A stretch of DNA of 64,000 nt from Cellulophaga sp. BC115SP (GTDB lineage: Bacteria; Bacteroidota; Bacteroidia; Cytophagales; Spirosomataceae): NCBI RefSeq assembly GCF_009905545.1, contig NZ_JAAALB010000004.1, positions 186,001 through 250,000 on the forward strand. Reading direction: 5' to 3'. Both the position numbers and the translations under genes were made by a program. Positions 8,115-16,258 of the stretch are shown here, one piece after another. The notes below the pieces were generated by a model, which was given only the letters and a program-made list of their open reading frames with translations, ran no database searches and was not told the DNA's origin. Every line of letters starts with the position of its first letter. Positions within the stretch are counted from its first letter, which is position 1.

Positions 8115-8873
8115 ATGGCAGTAGTAGCTAACGAAACAACCATTGCTCAGAAATTAGAAGCACTTCTGAAACTTCAGACCATAGATTCATCTTTAGATAG
8201 TATCAAAAAAATGCGTGGCGACTTGCCAGAAGAGGTTCGTGATTTGGAGGATGAGATTGCTGGTATCGAGACACGTATCGGAAAATTCAATCGTGAGATT
8301 GCTTCATTAGAAGATGAAATTTCGAAGAATAGAAATACGAAAAAAGAATCAGAAAAGCTTGTAAACAAATACAAAGACCAACAGATGAACGTTCGTAACA
8401 ACCGTGAATACGACGCCATCTCGAAGGAAATCGAATTACAACAATTGGAAATCGAATTAGCAGACAAACGTATGCGTGAATTCGAATTCAAAATCTTAAA
8501 CAAACGTGATGATGTTTCTGAAACTGAAACTCGTCTTTTCCACCGTCAAAAAGACCTTGATGCAAAACGTAAAGAATTGGACGTTTTGATTTCTGAAAGC
8601 GAAGACGATGAGCAACGTTTGTTGAAAGATCGTGACAAGGCAGTAAAATTCGTTGAAGAACGTTTGTTGCGCCCTTACGATAAATTAAGAACAAACTATG
8701 CAAACGGACTTGCAGTAGTATTGGTTAAGCGTGGTGCTTGTGGTGGTTGTTTCAACGTAGTTCCTCCACAACGTCAGGCAGACATCAAAGACCACAAACG
8801 TATTATCGTATGTGAGCACTGCGGTCGTATCTTGGCTGGTGTTGAAGACGTTATCACAGCTTCAAAACGCTAA
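8115..8873 (+). CDS. C4 zinc-ribbon coiled-coil protein (CT398-like)
   Basis: A 252-residue protein with a long antiparallel coiled coil at about residues 10-185 (heptads rich in Glu, Lys and Leu) and a C-terminal four-Cys zinc ribbon: CGGCFNVVPP followed by VCEHCGRIL near residues 206-242. This arrangement is that of Chlamydia CT398 and Helicobacter HP0958. HP0958 acts with flagellar sigma factors and mRNA, but in non-flagellate Bacteroidota the role is unknown. It follows the Nif3-like gene by 85 bp and is probably co-transcribed with it. A strong hairpin terminator follows. Confidence 0.9.
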   Translation: MAVVANETTIAQKLEALLKLQTIDSSLDSIKKMRGDLPEEVRDLEDEIAGIETRIGKFNREIASLEDEISKNRNTKKESEKLVNKYKDQQMNVRNNREYDAISKEIELQQLEIELADKRMREFEFKILNKRDDVSETETRLFHRQKDLDAKRKELDVLISESEDDEQRLLKDRDKAVKFVEERLLRPYDKLRTNYANGLAVVLVKRGACGGCFNVVPPQRQADIKDHKRIIVCEHCGRILAGVEDVITASKR

Positions 8874-8894
8874 GAAATCTGCTGAAAATATATC

Positions 8895-8932
8895 TAAAGC
8901 CCATAACTGTTGAGTTATGGGCTTTATTTGTT
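8895..8932 (+). terminator. intrinsic terminator after the zinc-ribbon gene
   Basis: A perfect 14-bp stem pairs 8895-8908 with 8913-8926 (taaagcccataact / agttatgggcttta), followed by a T-rich stretch. Confidence 0.8.
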
Positions 8933-9022
8933 TATGGCAACTCTACAGACTAGATTAACCTTTTTGCAACTTAATCATAGTATTGACGTTATAAAACTTT
9001 CAAATAAAGGTTTCCAATAAAT

Positions 9023-10501
9023 ATGCGAAGATTAATCGTTGTCTTTCTGGTTTTGATAAATTTTCAAAGTAAAGCAAATGACTTTGACTGGAATCCAGTA
9101 TTACAAAGGGCTTATATTTCACTTTGGAAATTACGCTTGCAAGAAACCAGAGCCTTATTAGCTTCGCAAAAAAATACCTCTGGAATAAAGCTTTATCTTC
9201 AAAGCTACACAGATTTAATAGAGTTGATGGTTACAGAAGATAAGACCGATTTTGAGCAGTTCCTCGATGCTCAATCTTCTAGATTGACTTTACTGGAAGA
9301 CTTCCCTGATACTGCTCCCGAAAAACAATGGATTATAGCCGAAATGTATCTTCATTTGGCTACTGCAAAGCTCAAATTTGGTCATGAGGTAAAAGGGGCT
9401 TGGAATTTGATAAAGGCCTCTAAATTGCTCGAAAATAACTACAAGAAGTTTCCCAATTTTATCCCACAACAAAAATCACTTGGTTTGATTCATATTATGG
9501 TTGGGTCTATACCTCAGAATTTTTTGTGGGTAGCCAAACTATTGGGACTTAAAGGTTCTGTTAAGAATGGTTTGCAGGAATTGAAAAATGTAAGCAAAAA
9601 TGAACCTCGTTATGCTACCGAAGCCAACGTAATGTATTATTTGGCTCATGCTTATATTCTTGGTTTTACCCCCGTGGTTTTTCAGGATTATGAGCAGTTT
9701 TTGGATAAAAATGACGAAAGCCTTTTAATACAATTTTTAGGAGTCACCACCTACATGAAAGAGGGCAATAGCAGCCAAGCCAATGTATTGCTCAAAAAAT
9801 GTGACACCTTGAATGCTCAAACAGGTTATTGGGCGTTTCCGTTTTTGCAGTATCTACATGGTGAAATAGAGATTCAGAAAGGGAATTATACTTTGGCAAG
9901 TCGACACTATCAAGTGTTTTTACAGCAATACAAAGGCTTTAATTTTATCAAGGATACCTATTACAAACTGTTCTTATGTTTATGGCTTAATAATGAAGAC
10001 ACAAAAGCGATTGCCTACTTAGAAAAAGTAAAAACACAAGGTTCAACCATTGTGGAGTCTGATCAGTCTGCGTTACGATTTGCTGAAAAGTTTAAACTCT
10101 CTACTAAAAGCAATGCTTCAAAAATCTTAATGAAAGCTCGCTTAGCTTTTGATGGAGGGTATTATCAAAAAGCAAAAGAAGGAGTTTTAGACTTGAAAGA
10201 AAGCTATTTTTTTGATCATGCCGAAAAAGCAGAATATAATTATCGCAAAGGACGAATACATCAGAAATTACATGAAATAACCTTGGCAGAAGAACACTTT
10301 GAAAGAGCTATTATACTTAGTCAAAATTCCTCGATAAGTTATGGCGCATTAGCTTGCTTACAGCTTGGATATATCTTTCAGGAGAGCGGGCAAAAAGTAA
10401 AAGCAAAGTATTACTTCGAAAAAGTACTGACTTATTCAAAACATGAGTATAAAAACTCTGCTGACAACAAAGCCAAAGCTGCCCTGAATACTTTAATTTA
10501 G
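9023..10501 (+). CDS. exported tetratricopeptide-repeat protein
   Basis: A 492-residue protein with a short signal peptide (MRRLIVVFLVLINFQSKA) and no lipobox. The rest is helical and shows TPR-like units, clearest near the C-terminus: AEYNYRKGRIHQKLHEITLA and ACLQLGYIFQESGQKVKAKY at about residues 408-470. The middle part includes HLATAKLKFGHEVKGAWNLIKASK. TPR proteins are scaffolds for protein contacts; its partner is unknown. It is likely periplasmic and single-gene. The downstream spacer carries a fragment of the palindromic element found at 4.5 and 6.8 kb. Confidence 0.75.
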   Translation: MRRLIVVFLVLINFQSKANDFDWNPVLQRAYISLWKLRLQETRALLASQKNTSGIKLYLQSYTDLIELMVTEDKTDFEQFLDAQSSRLTLLEDFPDTAPEKQWIIAEMYLHLATAKLKFGHEVKGAWNLIKASKLLENNYKKFPNFIPQQKSLGLIHIMVGSIPQNFLWVAKLLGLKGSVKNGLQELKNVSKNEPRYATEANVMYYLAHAYILGFTPVVFQDYEQFLDKNDESLLIQFLGVTTYMKEGNSSQANVLLKKCDTLNAQTGYWAFPFLQYLHGEIEIQKGNYTLASRHYQVFLQQYKGFNFIKDTYYKLFLCLWLNNEDTKAIAYLEKVKTQGSTIVESDQSALRFAEKFKLSTKSNASKILMKARLAFDGGYYQKAKEGVLDLKESYFFDHAEKAEYNYRKGRIHQKLHEITLAEEHFERAIILSQNSSISYGALACLQLGYIFQESGQKVKAKYYFEKVLTYSKHEYKNSADNKAKAALNTLI

Positions 10502-10507
10502 TACTTT

Positions 10508-10548
10508 GTGAAGGATTAAAAAAACATTCATTTCGGATATTGGATGTT
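10508..10548. repeat. fragment of the palindromic intergenic element
   Basis: The string gtgaaggattaaaaaaacattcatttcggatattggatgtt resembles the left arm of the copy at 6750 (cgaaggattatgaaaacaat..ggatatcggacgttgga). The right arm is absent, so this looks like a truncated copy. Confidence 0.45.
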
Positions 10549-10565
10549 ATAGGCAATTATAGACG

Positions 10566-11036
10566 ATGGCAATATTAAAAAAAATAGAAGGCAATGAACT
10601 GTATTTGTACATGAACGGAAAGCTCATATACAAACGCTGGCTTGACACTGGACAATCAAAAATATTTGATGTAATGGCGTATGACAAATATACTTTGACA
10701 AGCATAAGAGACTTAGAATATGAAAACAACGGTGGACTGTTGACCGTCAAGGCAATATTAAAACTCAAATCGACAGAAGAAGGTGGACGACAAACTGGAT
10801 TTATTAGCGGTTATAGACCCAATCATGTTTTTGAATACAACGACAAAGGACAATTATTACAAACTTATATTGGCGATATAGTATTTCAAGACAAACCGAC
10901 TATTGAACCAGGAGAAGAAAGAGAAGTAACAGTTCGCTTCTTAATGAATCAACCAATTGAAAAATATTTAAATAAAGGACGAGTTTGGTGGATATACGAA
11001 GGCGACAGCCAAATTGGACAAGCTGAAATAATATGA
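10566..11036 (+). CDS. unknown protein with EF-Tu domain-3-like C-terminus
   Basis: A 156-residue protein without signal peptide. Residues about 57-156 resemble the third (beta-barrel) domain of elongation factor Tu: TVKAILKLKSTEEGGRQTGF, then SGYRPNHVFEY, IEPGEEREVTVRFL, and WWIYEGDSQIGQAEI, which parallel EF-Tu's EGGRHTPFF-GYRPQFYF, MPGDNVTITVEL and IREGGRTVGAGVV. There is no GTPase domain. The first 55 residues (MAILKKIEGNELYLYMNGKL and onward) are strand-rich and not recognised. The gene sits alone between a repeat fragment and a large terminator hairpin. The function is unknown; it could be a stand-alone barrel, and horizontal acquisition is possible. Confidence 0.7.
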   Translation: MAILKKIEGNELYLYMNGKLIYKRWLDTGQSKIFDVMAYDKYTLTSIRDLEYENNGGLLTVKAILKLKSTEEGGRQTGFISGYRPNHVFEYNDKGQLLQTYIGDIVFQDKPTIEPGEEREVTVRFLMNQPIEKYLNKGRVWWIYEGDSQIGQAEII

Positions 11037-11157
11037 TGACAGAAATAACTGCCAATAACAGCACCAGACAACAGCTTTGTGGTCAATCAAACATTAGTTT
11101 TCAAATCAAATTTTGTGGTAAAAATCCCGCCCTTCGTGTAGTTGCAAACCGTTAGTT

Positions 11158-11221
11158 AAATATAGTATCAAAAAAGGCGTTCGAAACTAGTTTTTCGAAC
11201 GCCTTTTTTGATACTATATTT
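11158..11221. terminator. bidirectional terminator between an unknown gene and accD
   Basis: A 29-bp perfect stem pairs 11158-11186 with 11193-11221, with a 6-base loop. Its inner part (aaaaaaggcgttcgaaa / tttcgaacgcctttttt) has A and T runs at both edges, so it can end transcription of the plus-strand gene and of accD. Confidence 0.75.
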
Positions 11222-11300
11222 CGAATGACACATCTTTAGACGCAAAGCATTGCGTCTTTACTAGTGAAATTCATCTTAAAATAATCACTCAATAAAGTAA
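11158..11300. repeat. repeat unit with long hairpin, copy near accD
   Basis: A long inverted repeat (11158-11221), a short agacgcaa/ttgcgtct palindrome (11238-11257), and the end string ttaaaataatcactca. The hairpin core (caaaaaagg...ccttttttgatactatattt), the gacac that follows and the end string recur in the same order at 13191-13320. Confidence 0.65.
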
Positions 11301-11303
11301 TGA

Positions 11304-12146
11304 TTATTTCAACATATTGAACAAAGCTGTAAGCTTATCTTTCAAATCTTTTCTATCTACGATAAAATCCAAGAAGCCGTGTTCTAATACAAACTCAGCA
11401 CTTTGGAAACCTTTTGGAAGGTCTTTACCGATAGTTTCGCGGATAACGCGAGGACCCGCAAATCCAATTAAAGCACCTGGCTCAGAGATATTGAAGTCAC
11501 CCAACATTGCGTAAGAAGCCGTAACACCACCAGTAGTAGGGTCTGTCAACAACGATACGTAAGGGATTTTTGCTTCAGCAAGTAACGCTAATTTGGCTGA
11601 TGTTTTAGCCATTTGCATCAATGAGAAACCGGCCTCCATCATACGAGCTCCACCAGATTTTGAAATCATCAAGAATGGAATTTTGTGCTTTAGAGAATAG
11701 TCAATCGCACGAGCAATTTTTTCGCCTACTACTGAGCCCATCGAACCACCAATAAATGAAAAGTCCATGGCTGCGATTACAACCTCAACATCATTCATTT
11801 TACCGTGCGCAGTACGAACAGCATCTTTCAAGCCAGTTTTCTTTTCTGTAGCTTTGATACGATCAGGATAGCGTTTGGTATCTTCGAATTTGAGAGGGTC
11901 GCCCGACGACATAAAGGCATCTAGCTCTGTATAACGTGATTGGTCGAAAAGTAGCTCGAAGTAATCTTGTGAACCGATTTTTTCGTGGTAGTTACACGAC
12001 GAACAAGTCCAAGCAAATAGGCGATGTTCGCGCGTATGCATTACTTTTTTACAAGAAGGACACTGATACCATAGACCATCTGGTGCTTCTCTTTTAGCTT
12101 CGGTTGGGGTCAAAATCCCCTTATCTTTTCTGGTAAACCAAGACAT
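11304..12146 (-). CDS. accD: acetyl-CoA carboxylase carboxyltransferase subunit beta
   Basis: A 280-residue AccD. The N-terminal zinc ribbon has Cys29, Cys32, Cys48 and Cys51 (CPSC and CSSC). The crotonase-like domain includes [20 protein letters not shown] near 127-146, [20 protein letters not shown] near 163-182, [20 protein letters not shown] near 198-217 and [14 protein letters not shown]. With AccA it transfers carboxyl from carboxybiotin to acetyl-CoA, giving malonyl-CoA for fatty acid synthesis. The length is usual. It is a single gene with its own promoter at 12231-12265 and a strong shared terminator. Confidence 0.98.
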   Translation of the reverse strand: MSWFTRKDKGILTPTEAKREAPDGLWYQCPSCKKVMHTREHRLFAWTCSSCNYHEKIGSQDYFELLFDQSRYTELDAFMSSGDPLKFEDTKRYPDRIKATEKKTGLKDAVRTAHGKMNDVEVVIAAMDFSFIGGSMGSVVGEKIARAIDYSLKHKIPFLMISKSGGARMMEAGFSLMQMAKTSAKLALLAEAKIPYVSLLTDPTTGGVTASYAMLGDFNISEPGALIGFAGPRVIRETIGKDLPKGFQSAEFVLEHGFLDFIVDRKDLKDKLTALFNMLK

Positions 12147-12230
12147 ATTTCTTTTTCAATTAAAGATTTTACGTGTTTTTTAGGAAAAGAAACACTAGGT
12201 AAAATACTCGTTGTGAGTGATAATGAATCG

Positions 12231-12265
12231 CAAAGATAAAACTTAAGCAATCGAGAATTAACAAA
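12231..12265 (-). promoter_or_regulatory. Bacteroidota-type promoter of accD
   Basis: On the minus strand TTTG (12265-12262) is followed after 23 bp by TATCTTTG (12238-12231), fitting TTG-N17-23-TAnnTTTG at the upper spacing limit. It lies about 85 bp upstream of the accD start. Confidence 0.6.
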
Positions 12266-12408
12266 AACTTGAATTTTATCTAAGCTTTTTCGTTTTAGTA
12301 GCTGATTTTAAGTCCAGAAATTTACAGATAAAGTGTTGATTTTGACAACATTTTCCGTAATTTATTGGTCTATATAACTAAAAACGCAACAATCTAAGTT
12401 CTTTTGAA

Positions 12409-13065
12409 ATGAAAAAAATAGCCTCATTTTTGATAATCTGCTTTTTATCTTATCATACTAAAGCCCAATCCTACCTTGAAACTCCCGATGGGAGAGTCTT
12501 GTTCGATGGACATGAAGTCAATGTAGAAGGTACAGTTTATATTCCTCAGGAGTTTAAAAAAGGATATTTGAAGTTTTCGAACGAAAGGAAAATGACAATC
12601 CCTCAAGTCCGATTTAATTCTTACGACAATCGCATAGAGTTTAAAGAGGGTAAGGAAGAAAAGGTCTTGACCTTACCAATTGTAGAATTTGGGTTTGAGG
12701 AGGCTGCTGGCAGTATGCGTGTATTCAAAAAAGGATTTCCTGCTATTGACCGCCAGACTGATGGTACTTTTTATGAAGTGGCGTATGATGGAAAAATCAA
12801 ATTACTAAAATATTTTAAAGCCCATAAGTTTGATGTTTCGGGCTATAATTCGGCAACCAAAACGATGAAATTTGATATTAATGAGACCTTATATCTCTTG
12901 AAGTCAGATAATACCATCGTGAAAGTAAAGAAAGACAAGAAATCTTTACTGGAAGCTTTAGGCAAAGATGAGAGTGTAGTGAAAGAATGGTGGAGTAAGG
13001 AAAAGCCTAATCTAAAAAATGAAACAGACTTAAAAGCATTCTTAACTTATTTGGATACTTTGTAA
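12409..13065 (+). CDS. secreted protein of unknown function
   Basis: A 218-residue protein with a signal peptide MKKIASFLIICFLSYHTKAQ cleaved after AQ-like residues and no lipobox. The mature part has strand-rich repeats such as LETPDGRVLFDGHEVNVEGT and ATKTMKFDINETLYLLKSDN, and a C-terminal helical segment (KDKKSLLEALGKDESVVKEW). I do not recognise the family. It is likely periplasmic or outer membrane-associated. It is divergent from accD and followed by a repeat element, so it appears to be a single gene. Confidence 0.7.
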   Translation: MKKIASFLIICFLSYHTKAQSYLETPDGRVLFDGHEVNVEGTVYIPQEFKKGYLKFSNERKMTIPQVRFNSYDNRIEFKEGKEEKVLTLPIVEFGFEEAAGSMRVFKKGFPAIDRQTDGTFYEVAYDGKIKLLKYFKAHKFDVSGYNSATKTMKFDINETLYLLKSDNTIVKVKKDKKSLLEALGKDESVVKEWWSKEKPNLKNETDLKAFLTYLDTL

Positions 13066-13082
13066 AGGATGAGTCATCCCAA

Positions 13083-13340
13083 ATTTAGTGATTTAGTGAT
13101 TGAGCGAGTGAGTGATTATGTAAAAATTTGTATTCCATCAGTAGAGACGCAATGATTGCGTCTCAAGCCATTCATATCTAGCATAGTTTTATCAAAAAAG
13201 GGGTCGAAAAATATTTTTCGACCCCTTTTTTGATACTATATTTCAGAGTGACACTTCCTAAGACGCAAATTATTAGGTTGTTACAGGTGTTTTTCCTTAA
13301 AATAATCACTCATTCACTCAATCTCAATTCACTAAATTTA
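13083..13340. repeat. MITE-like element with terminal inverted repeats
   Basis: The left end (13083-13122, aaatttagtgatttagtgattgagcg and onward) is the imperfect inverse of the right end (about 13301-13340, ataatcactcattcactcaa and onward). Inside are a gagacgcaat/attgcgtctc palindrome (13144-13164) and a 21-bp hairpin (13191-13211 with 13214-13234). The element is about 258 bp, AT-rich and codes for nothing. The stop codon of the adjacent protease gene lies in its right end. Confidence 0.65.
13191..13234. terminator. bidirectional terminator between convergent genes
   Basis: A 21-bp perfect stem (atcaaaaaaggggtcgaaaaa and its inverse) with a 2-base loop and A/T runs at both edges. It can end both the 12409 gene and the protease gene. 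Confidence 0.75.
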
Positions 13341-15962
13341 GCGATGGCTAATCAATTTTTTGACATACAATTTATCATCAACCATCATGCGGAGGATATA
13401 TGTGCCTGAGCTTGCAGAAGATAAATCTATGATTTGAGAAAATTCAGTTCCTACTTTTTCGAAACTAGCTTGTGATATTTCCTGACCAAGCATATTAGCT
13501 ACACTCAAGCGTAATTTTGTTGCTGGTTTTTCGAAAGTAGCCTTCAGTAAAAATTGACCCGTATTGCTTGGATTAGGGCTTACCGTGAACAATTGAGTTT
13601 CATCAAATTCTGTTCCTAGCACTACCACTTTAGGAGGATTTGGATTAGGACCTTGGATATTTAAATTATCAACAGCCCAGCCCCAGCCGTGCGCACCAAC
13701 ATCAGCCAACAAACGGAAGCGAATTAAGACTTGATCTCCAGCTTTAAAATCGCCAGATTTGAGCATATCTATTTCACGAGGCTTGAATAAGGCTTGAGTT
13801 CCTGCTGCTAATGAATTGCCATTGGCATCCGAAGAGCTATTCCAAGCAGCTAACCATGTAGCATTACTCGCTGCATCCCAACCGTCTTGAAACCATTTCC
13901 ACGTATTACCTCCATCTTTGGAGCCTTCCACGATTACGTAATCAAAAAAGTTTCTATTTGGAACGCCATTACTTGCAAAAGAAACACCTTTGTCTCCTGG
14001 CTCAACAAGCGCAATTTCATCGAAATAAATTTTGGCAGTATCACCTCTTAAAATGATAGGCTTTTGCAAGTTGAAGGTAAAGTTGCTATAAGTATCTGAA
14101 GGATCAGAGGCCGTAAATGGAAATTCTGTTCCGTCTTTGTAAGGATGGTCAGAGTGCATCCCTTTACTAGTAAAACCAGAAGGCTGTGTTACGCTAAAGC
14201 CTTTGGTATAAAAATCGTCTGTAGCAACACTTTCAAAGGTTGTAATATATGAGTTAACAGCAGCAAGGATTTTTTGTACACTAAACTCATAGTAACCTGT
14301 GCTCGGAGAGTAGGTTGTGTTTTTTGCTTTTGTTCTATCTTTTACCACAATTCTGTATTGAATCTTTTCTCCTCCTTTGAATAAGCCACTAGCAAATGTA
14401 AACTTGCCCGTAAAAGGATATGCAATCCCACCACTCAATAAATCCCCCGATTGACCTCTGGTTAGACCAAAGGCTGTTTGAGCTTTTCCGTCAATCAAAT
14501 ATTCAACATAAACCGTATCAATATCGATATTATCGGCTACGGTTAATGACGGCAAAGTTACTTGTGTATCAGAAGGCTTTACCAATGAGATATTATTTAC
14601 AAAATCGATAACTGGCTTAACAGTATCTGCTGCAATTTTAACTTTATAGAAATTAATATTGGCAATACTTCCAGATGCTTCTGCTGGTGTGGTAAATGTT
14701 TTTTTCTTACTGTCGACTGCTGTGAAATAATAACTTAACGTTTGGTCATTTCCTTTGTTTGGTAAGCTAAAAGTATAATTCCCAGTTTTACCATTTCGAG
14801 TCATTAATACTTCTGTTTTATCCTTGGTAATATCACCATACGAGTATACAAGTTTGACAGAAGTTGAGTCAAAGCCACTGTCACCAAAAACCTTTACCGC
14901 GAAAGAAAGCGGATTAACTAAGTCTTCTGTGTCTTTTAGGCGTTTATGGCTAATGGTATTGCCAATCCATCCCATGTCATTGAAAAAGCCTAACATAATT
15001 GGGCCAGGGTTGTGAATTGCTTCAGCTCTGGCAAATTGTGGAGACATTAAGGCATTGACTGTGCCTGTACGGTAAGTAACTTCATCCCAGTGGCTATAGC
15101 TGGAACCTTGGTCATAAGGGTTTGGCGCATACAATCTGGCTCTCAAACTATCATTCACAGCAATAATAGAAGGTGAATTCATATAAAGTTGCCCTCCAAC
15201 CACTTGCTGATGAAGTTCTACTGAGGGATTTTTGAAAACACTTGAATTGAGTAGTCTTTGTCCACTTTGACTCTCTCCAAATACATCGTAGATATAAGGA
15301 ATACCACCATCCGTAATAACACCAAGCGTTGCATCTGAGCTTGCTTCGCGCAGCGAGCCAAAAAATCCTAGACCATGCCCAATTTCGTGGAGAACAACAG
15401 AAACGAGGTCATATTTATTAGCAGGAACGACTCCATCTGTTCCATAATACCATGCAAAGTCGCCATTGAATTGAGCAACAATATCAGGATTATTACCATT
15501 AAGGTTGGTATGTGCCATTTTTTCAGCTAATGCAACGGCGTACCAAGTTTGAGCTTTGGTAGCTCCTGGGAAGTCTCTATAGGCACCTGTTGTAGAGGCA
15601 GAGCCTAAAACACTAGTTCCTAAACTTTGCCAATTAGCAGTTATGCGAACAGGTACATCTGAAACCAGTATAGACTGCCATATATCTACAGCCTTTTGAA
15701 AAGCGGCTTTTGCATCAGCAGGAAAGTCATTATAAGTAACAATAAATTGAGATTTGTCTGCTGTAACTTTTGCAGCCCTATTTTGCTTGAGCAAATACTC
15801 AAGTGGTGGAGCTACATAGCTTTTTACGGCAGGCGCATTTGGATCTGAAGGAGGGCAATAAATGCTTCTGCCGGGGCCTACAAATTTGTCAAGCTTTGAT
15901 TGAGCCCGAATAAAAGGAATTGAAAAAAGCGTCAACAAAAGTAGTAAAAGTTGCTTTTTCAT
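13338..15962 (-). CDS. T9SS-exported metalloprotease-like protein
   Basis: An 874-residue secreted protein. ATG 15962 gives a clean signal peptide (MKKQLLLLLLTLFSIPFIRAQ). A gluzincin/metzincin-like motif VLHEIGHGLGFFGS sits near residue 190; HExxH is intact but a His is not at the metzincin third-ligand position. Beta-rich modules follow (about 330-560), then a lectin-like region with FDEIALVEPGD and WGWAVDNLNIQGPNP near 780. The last about 75 residues are a type A T9SS sorting domain: VSPNPSNTGQFLLKATF, NMLGQEI, and the end GTYILRMMVDDKLYVKKLI. The protein is probably cleaved and displayed on, or released from, the cell surface. Its gene lies downstream of susD on the same strand, beyond a terminator, suggesting a role in breaking down a peptide-containing substrate. 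Confidence 0.88.
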   Translation of the reverse strand: MKKQLLLLLLTLFSIPFIRAQSKLDKFVGPGRSIYCPPSDPNAPAVKSYVAPPLEYLLKQNRAAKVTADKSQFIVTYNDFPADAKAAFQKAVDIWQSILVSDVPVRITANWQSLGTSVLGSASTTGAYRDFPGATKAQTWYAVALAEKMAHTNLNGNNPDIVAQFNGDFAWYYGTDGVVPANKYDLVSVVLHEIGHGLGFFGSLREASSDATLGVITDGGIPYIYDVFGESQSGQRLLNSSVFKNPSVELHQQVVGGQLYMNSPSIIAVNDSLRARLYAPNPYDQGSSYSHWDEVTYRTGTVNALMSPQFARAEAIHNPGPIMLGFFNDMGWIGNTISHKRLKDTEDLVNPLSFAVKVFGDSGFDSTSVKLVYSYGDITKDKTEVLMTRNGKTGNYTFSLPNKGNDQTLSYYFTAVDSKKKTFTTPAEASGSIANINFYKVKIAADTVKPVIDFVNNISLVKPSDTQVTLPSLTVADNIDIDTVYVEYLIDGKAQTAFGLTRGQSGDLLSGGIAYPFTGKFTFASGLFKGGEKIQYRIVVKDRTKAKNTTYSPSTGYYEFSVQKILAAVNSYITTFESVATDDFYTKGFSVTQPSGFTSKGMHSDHPYKDGTEFPFTASDPSDTYSNFTFNLQKPIILRGDTAKIYFDEIALVEPGDKGVSFASNGVPNRNFFDYVIVEGSKDGGNTWKWFQDGWDAASNATWLAAWNSSSDANGNSLAAGTQALFKPREIDMLKSGDFKAGDQVLIRFRLLADVGAHGWGWAVDNLNIQGPNPNPPKVVVLGTEFDETQLFTVSPNPSNTGQFLLKATFEKPATKLRLSVANMLGQEISQASFEKVGTEFSQIIDLSSASSGTYILRMMVDDKLYVKKLISHR

Positions 15963-16150
15963 AAGTCTAGGATTAAGTGAGAATGGACAAATGTTTTCAA
16001 GTGGAATCAATGTTGATTACAAAAATTAAGAAGATATTATACTTATTGTAAAGACCAACTTAAGAAGAAATTAGTTGCACTAAATCACAAGGATAGCATA
16101 AGGTCATCAAAGCAACATTTCAAACTTGAATAGTTTAAAATTAGTTTTTT

Positions 16151-16195
16151 TTATATAAAAAAAGAAGCTTCCTTCTTGATAAAGGAAGCTTCTTT
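16151..16195 (-). terminator. intrinsic terminator of the susCD operon
   Basis: A 14-bp stem pairs 16161-16174 (aaagaagcttcctt) with 16182-16195. On the minus strand it is followed by a run of T, 64 bp after the susD stop. Confidence 0.85.
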
Positions 16196-16258
16196 CAAAG
16201 ATTATAGTATTCATGACTAAATCAAATAAATAATCATGATATATACCTCAAAAATTGA

